Shown piece after piece: positions 36,536 to 45,641 of a stretch of DNA of 64,000 bases. The stretch comes from Silanimonas sp. (lineage in GTDB: Bacteria; Pseudomonadota; Gammaproteobacteria; Xanthomonadales; Xanthomonadaceae): the NCBI RefSeq assembly GCF_027531545.1, contig NZ_JAPZSC010000025.1:1-64000 (forward strand). The letters run 5' to 3'. The position numbers and the translations under genes were made by a program. The notes under the pieces are model-generated. The model did not search any database and was not told where the DNA came from. It saw nothing but the letters and a program-made list of their open reading frames with translations. How positions within the stretch are numbered: position 1 is the stretch's first letter; each line of letters starts with the position of its first letter.

Positions 36536-37513
36536 ATGCGTCCCCGCCGCGTCCTGAAGCCCGCATCGACCGCCGCCCTTGCCGGGTGGGTGGCGCTTGC
36601 GCTGGCGATCGCCGGGGGCGGTGCGCCCGAAGCGCAGGCCGGAACGCTCTACCGTTGCGTTGGCCCGGACGGCATCTCCCACTACGGCAGCCGCCGGCAG
36701 TCCGGGATGACCTGCACGGTGGCCGCCAACTACCGCCCGGATCCCCGTCCCGCCATCGCGCCCAGACCCACGCCCACGCCGGCGGCTGCTTCGCCGGGCC
36801 CAGACGCTCCCGCTCCCGCGGCCAACCCGGCCCGCCGCGTCGAGTTCCTGGCCAGCCCGGGGGCCGCACCGGCGCCCGCGGCCGGAAGCACCCGCGGCGC
36901 GCGGGTCACCCGCGGCGCCGTCTACACCTACATGAAGGATGGCGTCACCCATTACACCAACGTGCGCCCGCAGAACGCGGGGGCCTCGGTGCGCACGCTC
37001 TTCACCTACGTGGAGACCTGCTACGCCTGCAGCACCCTGCCGGGCGTCGATTTCTCCAACGTCCGCCTGAACACCGCGGCTTACGCGGCCGAGATCCGGG
37101 CTGCCGCGGCGCGCTTCGGTGTCGATGAAGCCCTGGTGCGGGCCATCGTCCACGCCGAGTCGGCCTTCAACCCCAATGCCGTCTCGCACAAGGGGGCGCA
37201 GGGTCTGATGCAGCTGATCCCCGCCACGGCGGACCGCTTCGACGTGTCCGACCCCTTCGACCCGGCCCAGAACATCGCCGGCGGCGTGCAGTACCTGGCC
37301 TGGCTGCTCGACCGCTTCGACGACAACATCACGTTGGCAGCCGCCGGCTACAACGCCGGTGAAGGCAATGTCGACCGCTACGGCGGGGTGCCGCCCTTCG
37401 ACGAGACCCAGCGCTACGTGGGCCGCGTGGCCACCCTTCACGCCCGCTATCGCGATGCCCTCGGGGCGGCCGGGTCGGTCGCGGTTCCGATGTCGGGTGC
37501 AGGCGCCCCCTAG
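36536..37513 (+). CDS. Lytic transglycosylase with two DUF4124 domains
   Basis: This 325-residue secreted peptidoglycan-cleaving enzyme has a signal peptide ([20 protein letters not shown]) and a DUF4124-like strand pair ([18 protein letters not shown]). A Pro/Ala linker and a second DUF4124-like element ([17 protein letters not shown]) follow. The SLT domain from about residue 185 contains [20 protein letters not shown] (catalytic Glu), [11 protein letters not shown] and [16 protein letters not shown]. Such proteins cut the MurNAc-GlcNAc bond of peptidoglycan. The doubled DUF4124 is less common than a single copy. The ATG at 36536 is divergent from miaB. Confidence 0.92.
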   Translation: MRPRRVLKPASTAALAGWVALALAIAGGGAPEAQAGTLYRCVGPDGISHYGSRRQSGMTCTVAANYRPDPRPAIAPRPTPTPAAASPGPDAPAPAANPARRVEFLASPGAAPAPAAGSTRGARVTRGAVYTYMKDGVTHYTNVRPQNAGASVRTLFTYVETCYACSTLPGVDFSNVRLNTAAYAAEIRAAAARFGVDEALVRAIVHAESAFNPNAVSHKGAQGLMQLIPATADRFDVSDPFDPAQNIAGGVQYLAWLLDRFDDNITLAAAGYNAGEGNVDRYGGVPPFDETQRYVGRVATLHARYRDALGAAGSVAVPMSGAGAP

Positions 37514-37537
37514 GCCTCGCGCCGTCGTCCGGCGGCG

Positions 37538-37567
37538 TTGTCGGTCAAATGGGCGTTCGGCTACACT
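37538..37567 (+). promoter_or_regulatory. Candidate promoter of the petABC operon
   Basis: TTGTCG (37538-37543) and TACACT (37562-37567) are 18 bases apart. They lie about 70 bases before the petA ATG in the only substantial gap upstream of the operon. Confidence 0.45.
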
Positions 37568-37635
37568 TCGGCCTTGCTGCGAGGGCTCGATCGGGCCCTT
37601 CGCATCCTCACGTACAGCGAAGTTCGGAGAGCCGA

Positions 37636-38247
37636 ATGGCCAACGAAGGGGTCAACAACGGGCGTCGTCGGTTCCTGACCGCGACCACCGCCGTGGTCGG
37701 TGCCGCAGGCGCCGCCGCCGGCGGTTATGCCTTCCTCAGCACCTGGAAGCCCAGCGCTCGCGCGCAAGGGGCCGGTGCGCCGGTCGAAGTGGACATCAGC
37801 AAGCTCGACCTCGAGCCGGGTGCCCGCATGATCGTCCAATGGCGCGGCAAGCCGGTCTGGATCTTCAAGCGCAACGGCGAGCAGTTGAGCGCGCTGCCGA
37901 CGCTGGACGACCGCCTGGCCGATCCGAAGTCGGACAACGTCGACCAGACCCCGGCTTTCGCCAAGAACGAGACCCGGGCCATCAAGCCCGAGATCGGCGT
38001 GCTCGTCGGCATCTGCACCCACCTCGGCTGCTCGCCGCTGTTCGTGCCCGAGCTGCAGCCGCAGGCCTTCGACAGCGAGTGGAAGGGCGGCTTCTACTGC
38101 CCCTGCCACAACTCGCGCTTCGACCTCGCCGGCCGCGTCTTCTCGGGCGTCCCGGCCCCGTCGAACCTCGAAGTGCCGCCGTACCATTTCGACAAGGCCA
38201 ATGCCAACCGCGTCGTGGTCGGCATCGCGCCGGAGGAAGCCGCCTGA
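37636..38247 (+). CDS. petA: Ubiquinol-cytochrome c reductase iron-sulfur (Rieske) subunit
   Basis: This 203-residue subunit of the cytochrome bc1 complex (respiratory complex III) has a Tat-type N-terminal anchor ([19 protein letters not shown]). The Rieske [2Fe-2S] ligands are in CTHLGCSP and [11 protein letters not shown]. It carries electrons from ubiquinol to cytochrome c1. The ATG follows CGGAGA. Its stop overlaps the petB start (TGATG), so the operon is translationally coupled. Confidence 0.97.
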   Translation: MANEGVNNGRRRFLTATTAVVGAAGAAAGGYAFLSTWKPSARAQGAGAPVEVDISKLDLEPGARMIVQWRGKPVWIFKRNGEQLSALPTLDDRLADPKSDNVDQTPAFAKNETRAIKPEIGVLVGICTHLGCSPLFVPELQPQAFDSEWKGGFYCPCHNSRFDLAGRVFSGVPAPSNLEVPPYHFDKANANRVVVGIAPEEAA

Positions 38248-39494
38248 TGAACGCCAAGATCGAGAGCGCTTTCAACGGCGCGGTGGACTGGTTCAACCAG
38301 CGCACCCCTAGCCTGATCCCGTTCTACAAGAAGCACATGTCGGAGTACTACGCTCCGAAGAACTTCAACTTCTGGTACTTCTTTGGTTCGCTGGCGCTGC
38401 TGGTGCTGGTCAACCAGATCGTCACCGGCATCTTCCTGACGATGCACTACAAGCCGAGCGCGACGGAAGCCTTCGCCTCGGTCGAGTACATCATGCGCGA
38501 CGTGGAGTGGGGCTGGCTGGTGCGCTACATGCACAGCACCGGCGCCTCGCTGTTCTTCGTCGTCGTCTACCTGCACATGTTCCGGGCCATGATCTACGGC
38601 TCTTACCAGAAGCCGCGCGAGCTGGTCTGGGTGCTCGGCATGTTGATCTTCCTCACGCTGATGGCCGAAGCCTTCCTGGGCTACGTGCTGCCGTGGGGCC
38701 AGATGTCGTACTGGGGTGCGCAGGTGATCATCAACCTGTTCTCGGCGATCCCGGTGATCGGCGGCGACCTGACGGAGTTGATCCGCGGTGACTTCCTCGT
38801 CTCCGACGCGACGCTGAACCGCTTCTTCGCCCTGCACGTCATCGCCCTGCCGCTGGTCATCCTGCTGCTGGTGGTGCTGCACCTCGGCGCCCTTCACGAG
38901 GTCGGCTCGAACAACCCGGACGGCGTCGACATCAAGAAGGTGAAGGACAAGGCCACGGGCAAGCCGCTCGACGGCATCCCCTTCCACCCGTACTACACGG
39001 TGAAGGACCTGGTGGGCGCCGGCGTCTTCCTGATCATCGCCAGCTTCATCCTGTTCTTCGCCCCGACCTTCGGCGATCTCTTCCTGGAGTTCGACAACTT
39101 CAACGAAGCGAACCCGCTGGTCACCCCGGCGCACATCAAGCCGGTGTGGTACTTCACGCCCTACTACGCGATGCTCCGCGCCATCCCGGACACCCTGGCC
39201 GGCGTGATCGTGATGGGCGGCGCCACGACCATCTTCTTCCTCCTGCCGTGGCTGGACCGCAGCAAGGTCCGTTCCTTCCGCTACCGCGGCTGGATCAGCA
39301 AGATGATGATCTCGCTCTTCGCGATCTGCTTCGTGACGCTGGGCTGGCTGGGCCTGCAGTCGGGTTCCGAGACGCAGACGATCATCGCGCGCATCTGCAC
39401 GATCTTCTACTTCGGCTTCTTCTTCACGATGCCGATCTGGACCTCCATCGACAAAACCAAGCCGGTTCCGGAGCGGGTGACCTCGCATGCTTAA
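38247..39494 (+). CDS. petB: Cytochrome b of the bc1 complex
   Basis: This 415-residue polytopic membrane protein provides both quinone sites and the two b hemes. Heme-ligand histidines are in VRYMHSTGASLFFVVVYLHM and FFALHVIALPLVILLLVVLH. The Qo-site motif is PVWYFTPYYAML rather than the common PEWY; PVWY is known in some Proteobacteria, so it is natural and not a sequence error. It overlaps petA by one base and petC by eight bases. Confidence 0.97.
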   Translation: MNAKIESAFNGAVDWFNQRTPSLIPFYKKHMSEYYAPKNFNFWYFFGSLALLVLVNQIVTGIFLTMHYKPSATEAFASVEYIMRDVEWGWLVRYMHSTGASLFFVVVYLHMFRAMIYGSYQKPRELVWVLGMLIFLTLMAEAFLGYVLPWGQMSYWGAQVIINLFSAIPVIGGDLTELIRGDFLVSDATLNRFFALHVIALPLVILLLVVLHLGALHEVGSNNPDGVDIKKVKDKATGKPLDGIPFHPYYTVKDLVGAGVFLIIASFILFFAPTFGDLFLEFDNFNEANPLVTPAHIKPVWYFTPYYAMLRAIPDTLAGVIVMGGATTIFFLLPWLDRSKVRSFRYRGWISKMMISLFAICFVTLGWLGLQSGSETQTIIARICTIFYFGFFFTMPIWTSIDKTKPVPERVTSHA

Positions 39495-40209
39495 GTCGCG
39501 CATTTCCGCCCTCTTCGCCGCGGCTGTCCTGCTCGTGGCCCCGGCCTTCGTGTCGGCCGCCGGCGACGTCCACCTCGAGGACGCCCAGATCGACCTGCAG
39601 GACAAGGCCTCGCTGCAGCGTGGCGCCGGCCTGTTCATGAACTACTGCGCCGCCTGCCATTCGCTGCAGTACATGCGCTATTCGCGGCTGGCCGAGGACC
39701 TCGAGCTGACCCCGGAGCAGGTCGAGCAGTTCCTGATCAAGGGCGACGCCAAGATCGGCGAGGTGATGAAGACCGGCCTCGCCAAAGGCGACGGCCAGGC
39801 CTGGTTCGGCAAGGCCCCGCCGGACCTCTCGACCACGGCCCGCGGCAAGATCGGCCAGGAAGACTGGATCTACACCTTCCTGAAGTCCTTCTACGTCGAC
39901 GAGGCCCGGCCCATGGGCTGGAACAACACCGTGTTGGCCAACGCCAGCATGCCGAACGTGTTGTGGGAGCTGCAGGGCAAGCAGCGCAAGACCGAGGAAG
40001 GTTTCGTCATCCAGGAGCACGAGCGCGGCCGTCTCTCGGAGGCCGAGTACGACCGGGCCATCCTCGATATCTCCGCCTTCCTGACCTACGTCGGCGAGCC
40101 CGCGCGCCTCCAGCGCGAAAGCCTCGGCGTGTGGGTGATCCTGTTCCTGTCGTTCTTCACGCTGCTCGCCTACCTGCTGAAGCAGGAATACTGGAAGGAC
40201 GTGCACTGA
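39487..40209 (+). CDS. petC: Cytochrome c1 of the bc1 complex
   Basis: This 240-residue subunit has a signal peptide (ALFAAAVLLVAPAFVSAAGD), the covalent heme motif CAACHSLQYMRYSRLAED, a probable axial Met in the later half (NASMPNVLWE), and a C-terminal membrane anchor (LGVWVILFLSFFTLLAYLLK). It passes electrons from the Rieske protein to soluble cytochrome c. It is the last pet gene. Two hairpins follow it. Confidence 0.96.
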   Translation: MLKSRISALFAAAVLLVAPAFVSAAGDVHLEDAQIDLQDKASLQRGAGLFMNYCAACHSLQYMRYSRLAEDLELTPEQVEQFLIKGDAKIGEVMKTGLAKGDGQAWFGKAPPDLSTTARGKIGQEDWIYTFLKSFYVDEARPMGWNNTVLANASMPNVLWELQGKQRKTEEGFVIQEHERGRLSEAEYDRAILDISAFLTYVGEPARLQRESLGVWVILFLSFFTLLAYLLKQEYWKDVH

Positions 40210-40214
40210 CGTCC
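40197..40214 (+). terminator. Stem-loop overlapping the petC stop codon
   Basis: A 6-bp perfect stem (40197-40202 with 40209-40214) has a 6-base loop holding the first two bases of the TGA (40207-40209). No U-run follows. A stronger terminator lies about 60 bases later. Confidence 0.3.
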
Positions 40215-40264
40215 CACCCGTCCGGGGCCGCCGCGTGATGGCGCCTCGGCCCGGTGCCGGAGTG

Positions 40265-40289
40265 AAGGCCGCCCCCCGGGGCGGCCTTT
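40265..40289 (+). terminator. Rho-independent-like terminator of petABC
   Basis: An 11-bp self-complementary arm pair (AAGGCCGCCCC at 40265-40275, with 40278-40288) forms a very GC-rich hairpin followed by CTTTG. The short U tract is weak but the stem is strong. It lies between petC and sspA. Confidence 0.6.
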
Positions 40290-40425
40290 GCGTTTCGGGG
40301 AGCGGGGGGGCGCCGCCGGCCGGGCGGGCGGCCCGGGCCCTTGCGGTTCGCCGGCCATTTACGGCACGTTAGGGATTGTTGGGCCGTCGGCGAGGGGTCG
40401 AGGGCCGCGTCGAAGGGAAGTGCCG

Positions 40426-41064
40426 ATGGCTGCAAGCCCGCGTTTGCGCAACACCTTGACCCTGTTCTCCGCAAGGGATTGCGTCCTCTGCCACCGCGTC
40501 CGACTCGTGCTGGCCGCGAAAGGGGTCAATTACGACCTCGTCCCCGTCGATCCGGCACATCCGCCGGAGGACCTCATCGACCTGAATCCTTACCACTCCG
40601 TGCCCACCTTGGTGGAACGCGAGCTGGTGCTGTATTCGGCCTCGGTGGTCACCGAGTACCTCGACGAGCGCTACCCGCACCCGCCGCTGATGCCGATCGA
40701 CCCGCTGTCGCGGGCCCGGTTGCGCCTGGCGATGCTTCGCCTCGAGCACGAATGGGTGCCGCACGTGCAGGCGGCCCAGCAGGCCGGCAGCAAGGCGCAG
40801 GCGGACAACGCCCGCAAGCAGCTGCGCGACCTCGTCCTGGCCGCCCTGCCGCTGTTCAAGGCCTCGAAGTTCTTCCTGAACCCGGAAATGAGCCTCGCCG
40901 ACTGCGCGATGGCCCCGATCATCTGGCGCCTGCCGTCGCTCGGGATCGTGCTGCCGAAGGAAGCCAAGCCGATCGATGATTACGGCCAGCGCATCTTCCG
41001 GAACCCCGGCTTCATCCGGAGCCTCACGCCGGAAGAAAAGGCGCTGCGCGAGATCCCCGCATGA
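40426..41064 (+). CDS. sspA: Stringent starvation protein A
   Basis: This 212-residue protein has the glutathione S-transferase fold but binds RNA polymerase and supports stationary-phase and acid responses. N-terminal TLFSARDCVLCHRVRLVLAA and VPTLVERELVLYSASVVTEY match SspA, as does YPHPPLMPIDP; the C-terminal helical domain follows. The ATG at 40426 follows AAGGGAAG. The next gene, sspB, overlaps its stop by four bases. Confidence 0.95.
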   Translation: MAASPRLRNTLTLFSARDCVLCHRVRLVLAAKGVNYDLVPVDPAHPPEDLIDLNPYHSVPTLVERELVLYSASVVTEYLDERYPHPPLMPIDPLSRARLRLAMLRLEHEWVPHVQAAQQAGSKAQADNARKQLRDLVLAALPLFKASKFFLNPEMSLADCAMAPIIWRLPSLGIVLPKEAKPIDDYGQRIFRNPGFIRSLTPEEKALREIPA

Positions 41065-41489
41065 CTGAGGGCGGCACGCCGGCGTTGATGACCTCGAATC
41101 GCCCCTACCTGCTGCGGGCGATGCACGAGTGGATCGTCGACAACGGCATGACGCCTTACCTACTGGTGGATGCGCAGCACGACGGATTGCAGGTGCCCCC
41201 CTCGGCCGTGAAGGACGGCCGCGTGGTGCTGAATGTCGCCGGCCGTGCCGTGGCCCACCTGCAGCTGGGCAACCGCGAGGTGAGCTTCATGGCGCGCTTC
41301 GGTGGCGTGAGCCATTCGGTCATCGTGCCGGTGTCGGCGGTACTCGCCGTCTACGCCCAGGAAACCGGCCAGGGCATGGGCCTCCCGCCCGACGAGGGCG
41401 AGGTGGCGCCGCCGCAGGACGCGACCGACGGGTCCGGACCTGCGCCCGAGCCGCCGAAGCGCGGTGGCCACCTGCGGATCATCAAGTAG
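41061..41489 (+). CDS. sspB: ClpXP protease specificity-enhancing factor SspB
   Basis: This 142-residue adaptor delivers ssrA-tagged proteins to ClpXP. The N-terminal dimer domain (RPYLLRAMHEWIVDNGMTPY) and LNVAGRAVAHLQLGN, then FMARFGGVSHSVIVPVSAVL, match the family. The flexible acidic/Pro tail ends in RGGHLRIIK, the ClpX-docking tail. It overlaps sspA by ATGA. An ATG at 41088 is also possible and would give the more common start (MTSNRPYL). Confidence 0.95.
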   Translation: MTEGGTPALMTSNRPYLLRAMHEWIVDNGMTPYLLVDAQHDGLQVPPSAVKDGRVVLNVAGRAVAHLQLGNREVSFMARFGGVSHSVIVPVSAVLAVYAQETGQGMGLPPDEGEVAPPQDATDGSGPAPEPPKRGGHLRIIK

Positions 41490-41508
41490 GGCGACGGCCC
41501 CTTCGGGC

Positions 41509-41847
41509 TCAGACGCCGCCGGGCCCCACGTAGACGAGGGGCGGACGGTCCGGGCCGATCAGGCCGACGACACGCTCGCCCAGCAGGCTCACGCGGCCCA
41601 GCTGGCGCTCCTGGCCGCTCGCCGAGAACTCGAAGTCGAAGTCGCGCTGCCAGCCTAGGCGGCCTTCATCGTTGCGAGCGAGGCGCTTCCGCACCCGCTG
41701 CACGTTCTGGTCGAGCCAGATCACGCCGGCCTGTTGGCAGGCGCGCTGGGCGACGCGGGTGGCGGCATCGGCGGCGCGGCGGTCGGCCCACCAGTTCCAG
41801 GCAAGGGCGACGGCGGTGAGGAGGAAGGCGAAGCTGAGCAGGTCCAT
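41509..41847 (-). CDS. DUF3301 family membrane-anchored protein
   Basis: This 112-residue protein has one N-terminal transmembrane helix (LLSFAFLLTAVALAWNWWAD), then a basic helical part (VQRVRKRLARNDEGRLGWQR) and beta strands (DFDFEFSASGQERQLGRVSL). The pattern matches DUF3301, which has no known function. I used the ATG at 41847, since the upstream frame is basic and not conserved-looking. It is convergent with sspB across a short region that includes a GCCC-CTTC-GGGC hairpin at 41498-41509, part of its stop region. Confidence 0.8.
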   Translation of the reverse strand: MDLLSFAFLLTAVALAWNWWADRRAADAATRVAQRACQQAGVIWLDQNVQRVRKRLARNDEGRLGWQRDFDFEFSASGQERQLGRVSLLGERVVGLIGPDRPPLVYVGPGGV

Positions 41848-41981
41848 CCGCGCAATGTGGTGGTGGACCGGCCGCGACGCAAGGCGGACCGGCGGGGGAG
41901 GGTGACGAAGCCCTTCCCGCTCGCGCACACTGTCCGCCGCGACCGTGCCTTCACGGTCCCAGCCAATCACGGGGGAGAGGG

Positions 41982-42809
41982 ATGAAGCTGGTTTTTCCTA
42001 ACGGCGAGCACGCCACGGCCTTGCTGGCGACGGGCGTGAACCGCATCGGCAGTGATCCGGAAGGCGCCGTGGTGATCGGCGGGCCGGGCATCCTGCCCCG
42101 GCACCTCGAGATCCACATCACCAGCACCGGCGCCAACCTGCAGCTGCCGGAAGGCGCAGGCGCCGTCACCGTGAACGGCAAGCCGGTGAAGGAGCTGATG
42201 GCCCTTCGCACCGGCGACCAGGTGGGTTTCGGCGCGGTGGTGGCGAAGTTCGTCGCCACCGAGCCCACGAAGACCGTGGCCGGCAGCTCGCCGTTGCCGC
42301 CTTCGGTGGTCGCGGCGGCACAGGCGATGGCGCTCGACGGGGACAGCGGTGCCACGCGCGTGCGTGCGGCCGCGCCCAAGTTCGTGCTGCGCGGCGTCTC
42401 CGGCAACACCTTCGGCAAGATGTACGGCGTCACCGGCCCGATGACCATCGGCCGCTCCGCCGAGTGCGACATCGCGATCCCGGTGGAGGAGATCTCGCGC
42501 CGCCATGCGCTGGTGAAGCCGAATGCCTCGGGCCTGCAGGTCGAAGACCTCGGCTCGTCGAACGGCACCTTCATCAACAACAAGCGGGTGCAGGCCGGCC
42601 AGTTGAACCCGGGCGACGAACTGCGCCTCGACCAGGTGCGGCTGATCCTCGTGGCGCCGGGCATGGAGATCCAGCAGATGCAGCAGAAGGCCCCGCCGTC
42701 GGCGGAAGCCGCATCGCCCGGCGGCAATGCCGGGCTGATGAAGGCGATCGCCGGCGTGGTGATCGTCGCTTCGCTGGCCGTTATCGCCTGGCTGGTGCTG
42801 GGGCGCTGA
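41982..42809 (+). CDS. Membrane-anchored protein with two FHA domains
   Basis: This 275-residue protein has a first, divergent FHA-like domain (LATGVNRIGSDPEGAVVIGG, RHLEIHI) and a linker. A canonical FHA domain follows from about 130 to 225 (MTIGRSAECDIAIPVEEISR, RHALV, LGSSNGTFINNKRV). It ends in a C-terminal transmembrane helix (AIAGVVIVASLAVIAWLVLG). FHA domains bind phosphothreonine peptides. No Ser/Thr kinase is nearby, so its partner is unknown. Its last 29 bases overlap nadC on the other strand. Confidence 0.88.
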   Translation: MKLVFPNGEHATALLATGVNRIGSDPEGAVVIGGPGILPRHLEIHITSTGANLQLPEGAGAVTVNGKPVKELMALRTGDQVGFGAVVAKFVATEPTKTVAGSSPLPPSVVAAAQAMALDGDSGATRVRAAAPKFVLRGVSGNTFGKMYGVTGPMTIGRSAECDIAIPVEEISRRHALVKPNASGLQVEDLGSSNGTFINNKRVQAGQLNPGDELRLDQVRLILVAPGMEIQQMQQKAPPSAEAASPGGNAGLMKAIAGVVIVASLAVIAWLVLGR

Positions 42810-43644
42810 GCCGCAGCGAGAGGTCGACGGCGCGCACGTGCTTCGTGAGCGCCCCGACCGACACATAGTCGACGCCGGTCGCGGCAATGGCCGGCAGCCG
42901 TTCGAGCGAAACGCTGCCCGAGACCTCCAGCGGAATGCGGCCGGCGGCGCGACGCACGGCCTCGCGCATCATCGCGTCGTCGAAATCATCGATCAGGATG
43001 CGGGTGCAGCCGGTGGCCAGCGCCTGGTCGAGCTCGTCCAGCGATTCGACCTCGACGATCAGCGGCAGCGTGGGATGCAGGGTGCGGGCACGCTCGACGG
43101 CCGCCGCGATGGAGCCCGCCGCGGCGATGTGGTTCTCCTTGAGCATCACCGCGTCGAACAGCCCGATGCGGTGGTTCACGCCGCCCCCGGCACGCACCGC
43201 GTACTTCTGCGCCAGCCGCAGTCCGGGCAGCGTCTTGCGGGTGTCGAGCACCCGCGTGCGCGTGCCCGCCAGCGCTGCCGCATAGGCCGCCGTGGTGGTG
43301 GCGGTCGCGGAGAGGGTCTGCAGGAAGTTCAGCGCGCTGCGTTCCGCGCTGACGATGGCGCGCGATCGGCCCTCGAGGGTGCAGAGCACGGTGCCCGGTT
43401 CGACGCGCTGGCCTTCGCCGACGTGCCAGGTGATGCGGATCGCCGGATCGAGCGCGCGGAAACAGGCGTCGAACCAAGGCCCCCCGGCGATGACCGCCGA
43501 TTCCTTGCAGACGACGTGCGCCGTGGCCGGGACATCCTCGAGCAGCTGCGCCGTGGCGTCACCGTCGCCAAGGTCTTCGGTGAGGGCGACCCGCACCGCG
43601 GCCTCGATGGCCTCCGGTGGCGGCAGCGCGAGATCGGCCGCCAT
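42781..43644 (-). CDS. nadC: Nicotinate-nucleotide diphosphorylase (carboxylating)
   Basis: This 287-residue quinolinate phosphoribosyltransferase converts quinolinate and PRPP to nicotinate mononucleotide in NAD synthesis. Motifs include EDLGDGDATAQLL, ERSALNFLQTLSATATTTAA, DTRKTLPGLRLAQKYAVRAG, GGVNHRIGLFDAVMLKENHI and VEVESLDELDQAL, all typical. Its start overlaps the Trm112-like stop by one base (TGATG). Its 3' end overlaps the FHA gene tail to tail. Confidence 0.97.
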   Translation of the reverse strand: MAADLALPPPEAIEAAVRVALTEDLGDGDATAQLLEDVPATAHVVCKESAVIAGGPWFDACFRALDPAIRITWHVGEGQRVEPGTVLCTLEGRSRAIVSAERSALNFLQTLSATATTTAAYAAALAGTRTRVLDTRKTLPGLRLAQKYAVRAGGGVNHRIGLFDAVMLKENHIAAAGSIAAAVERARTLHPTLPLIVEVESLDELDQALATGCTRILIDDFDDAMMREAVRRAAGRIPLEVSGSVSLERLPAIAATGVDYVSVGALTKHVRAVDLSLRLSAPAPARR

Positions 43645-43913
43645 CAGCGCGCGGCGAGGCCGTCGACCCCGGCGGTCTGCAGCGCCTCCTCGACCAGCAG
43701 CACCGGGATGCCGTCGTCGATGCGGTAGACCTGCTTGCCATCGCGGCTGGCGAGGGCATCGGCGAGGGACCGCGTTTCGGTGCGGCCGTCGCCGCGAAGC
43801 AGTTCACCGCGGGTGATCGCGGCGTTCAGCGCGTCGCGCTGGGGGGACTCGAGGCGATGCAGCGGCTGGTGGGAGGCCGGGCACACCAGAAGGTCGAGGA
43901 GCTTGCGATCCAT
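43644..43913 (-). CDS. Trm112 family protein
   Basis: This 89-residue small protein opens with MDRKLLDLLVCPASHQPLHR and closes near YRIDDGIPVLLVEEAL, the two parts that define bacterial Trm112-like (YcaR-type) proteins. In eukaryotes Trm112 activates methyltransferases; the bacterial role is not established. The middle is longer than in YcaR (about 60 residues). It is coupled to nadC by a one-base overlap. The ATG at 43913 is used; a longer frame overlaps purE. Confidence 0.85.
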   Translation of the reverse strand: MDRKLLDLLVCPASHQPLHRLESPQRDALNAAITRGELLRGDGRTETRSLADALASRDGKQVYRIDDGIPVLLVEEALQTAGVDGLAAR

Positions 43914-43979
43914 GGGCGGCGGGGCGCTGAGGGTTGCGGAAGATGCGTCTAGAATACGGTTTTGCCGGAGAGGCTCGCC

Positions 43980-44495
43980 ATGGCGACGGGTGCAGGTCAG
44001 GGGGAAACCGCCGTGAAGGTGGGCATCGTGATGGGCTCGACGTCCGATTGGGACACGATGCAGCACGCCGCCGACCGCCTGACCCGTCTCGGCGTGCCGC
44101 ACGAGGTGCAGGTGGTGAGCGCGCACCGCACCCCGGATCTCCTGTTCCAGTACGCCGAAACCGCGGCAGCGCGCGGCCTGCGCGCGATCATCGCCGGCGC
44201 CGGTGGCGCGGCCCATCTGCCCGGCATGCTCGCCGCGAAGACCGCCGTGCCGGTGCTGGGCGTGCCGGTGCAGAGCAAGGCCCTCAACGGCTTGGATTCC
44301 CTGCTGTCGATCGTGCAGATGCCGGCGGGCATTCCCGTCGCCACCTTCGCCATCGGCCAGGCCGGTGCGGCGAACGCCGCGCTGTTCGCTGCGGCGATGC
44401 TCGCGCATGACCACGCCGACGTCGCCGCCGCGCTGGAACGCTTCCGCCGCGAGCAGACCGAGGCCGTGCTGGCCAAGCCGGACCCGCGCGCATGA
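43980..44495 (+). CDS. purE: N5-carboxyaminoimidazole ribonucleotide mutase
   Basis: This 171-residue class I PurE rearranges N5-CAIR to CAIR in purine synthesis. Signatures are [23 protein letters not shown] and [16 protein letters not shown] used the ATG at 43980; a TTG at 43962 is in frame but lies beside the ribosome-like GGAGAGG, which instead fits the ATG. The purK start overlaps the stop (ATGA). A TAGAAT at 43950-43955 is a weak -10 candidate. Confidence 0.96.
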   Translation: MATGAGQGETAVKVGIVMGSTSDWDTMQHAADRLTRLGVPHEVQVVSAHRTPDLLFQYAETAAARGLRAIIAGAGGAAHLPGMLAAKTAVPVLGVPVQSKALNGLDSLLSIVQMPAGIPVATFAIGQAGAANAALFAAAMLAHDHADVAAALERFRREQTEAVLAKPDPRA

Positions 44496-45631
44496 CCACG
44501 GTCGGCATCCTCGGCGGCGGGCAATTGGCGCGGATGATGGCGCTGGCCGGCGCGCCGCTCGGCCTGCGCTTCCTCGCGATGGACACCAGCGCCGACGCCT
44601 GCGCCGGCCAGTTCGTGCCCATGGTGGTCGGCGATTGGCGCGACGAGAAAGCCCTCGCCGAGTTCGCCTCGCGCGTCGACGTGGCGACCTTCGATTTCGA
44701 GAACGTCCCGGCTGAAAGTGCGGAGTGGTTGGCCGCGCGCATCCCGGTGTTCCCGGCGCCGCGGGCGTTGCGCATCGCGCAGGACCGCCTCGCCGAAAAG
44801 ACCCTGTTCAACGAGCTCGGCATCGGCACGCCGGCTTTCGCGGCCGTCGACACGCGCTCCGGGCTCGACGAGGCCGTGGCGCGCATCGGCCTGCCCTGCA
44901 TCCTGAAGACGCGCCGCCTCGGCTACGACGGCAAGGGCCAGTTCCGCCTGAAGACGCCGGCGGATCTCGAGGCGGCTTGGGCCGCGCTGGGGCCGCAGGC
45001 GCCGACAGTGGGACTGATCCTCGAAGCCTTCGTGCCCTTCGAGCGCGAAGTCTCGGTGGTCGCCGTGCGCGGCCGCGACGGCGAATTCCGCGCCTGGCCG
45101 TTGACCGAGAACTGGCACCGCGACGGCATCCTCTCGGCCTCGATGGCGCCCTGCGCCGAGGGCGCTGCGCTGGAGCCGCAGGCGGTGGCCTACGCGCGGA
45201 AGGTCGCCGAGGCGCTCGACTACGTGGGCGTGTTCGCGCTGGAGTTGTTCGTGCGCGACGGGCAGTTGCTCGCCAACGAGATGGCGCCGCGCGTGCACAA
45301 CTCCGGCCATTGGACCATCGAAGGCGCCGAGACCTCGCAGTTCGAGAACCATCTGCGCGCCGTGCTGGGCCTGCCGCTGGGCAGCACGGCTGCCGTGGGC
45401 CACAGCGTCATGCTGAACTGGATCGGTGCCATGCCGGAGGCCGCGCCGGTGCTGCGCAGCCCTGCCGGGCACTGGCACGACTACGGCAAGACCTCGCGCG
45501 ACGGCCGCAAGGTCGGCCACGCGACGCTGCGCGCCGATGATCGCGCGACGCTGCGACGCGAACTGGAGAGCGCCGTCGAAGCGCTCTCGCGCCGCGAGGA
45601 ATTCAGCGGCGCGATCTCCCGCCTCGGCTAG
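44492..45631 (+). CDS. purK: N5-carboxyaminoimidazole ribonucleotide synthase
   Basis: This 379-residue ATP-grasp enzyme makes N5-CAIR from AIR, bicarbonate and ATP, feeding PurE. It begins [20 protein letters not shown] and contains [41 protein letters not shown] and [20 protein letters not shown]. It is coupled to purE by a four-base overlap. It is convergent with rsmE with three bases between stops. Confidence 0.96.
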   Translation: MTTVGILGGGQLARMMALAGAPLGLRFLAMDTSADACAGQFVPMVVGDWRDEKALAEFASRVDVATFDFENVPAESAEWLAARIPVFPAPRALRIAQDRLAEKTLFNELGIGTPAFAAVDTRSGLDEAVARIGLPCILKTRRLGYDGKGQFRLKTPADLEAAWAALGPQAPTVGLILEAFVPFEREVSVVAVRGRDGEFRAWPLTENWHRDGILSASMAPCAEGAALEPQAVAYARKVAEALDYVGVFALELFVRDGQLLANEMAPRVHNSGHWTIEGAETSQFENHLRAVLGLPLGSTAAVGHSVMLNWIGAMPEAAPVLRSPAGHWHDYGKTSRDGRKVGHATLRADDRATLRRELESAVEALSRREEFSGAISRLG

Positions 45632-45641
45632 GCCTCAGGCC
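45631..45641. terminator. Short stem-loop around the rsmE stop codon
   Basis: GGCC-TCA-GGCC: a 4-bp stem whose loop is exactly the minus-strand stop codon of rsmE. It is too small for a terminator on its own, but it repeats the stop-in-loop pattern seen elsewhere in the window. Confidence 0.25.
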
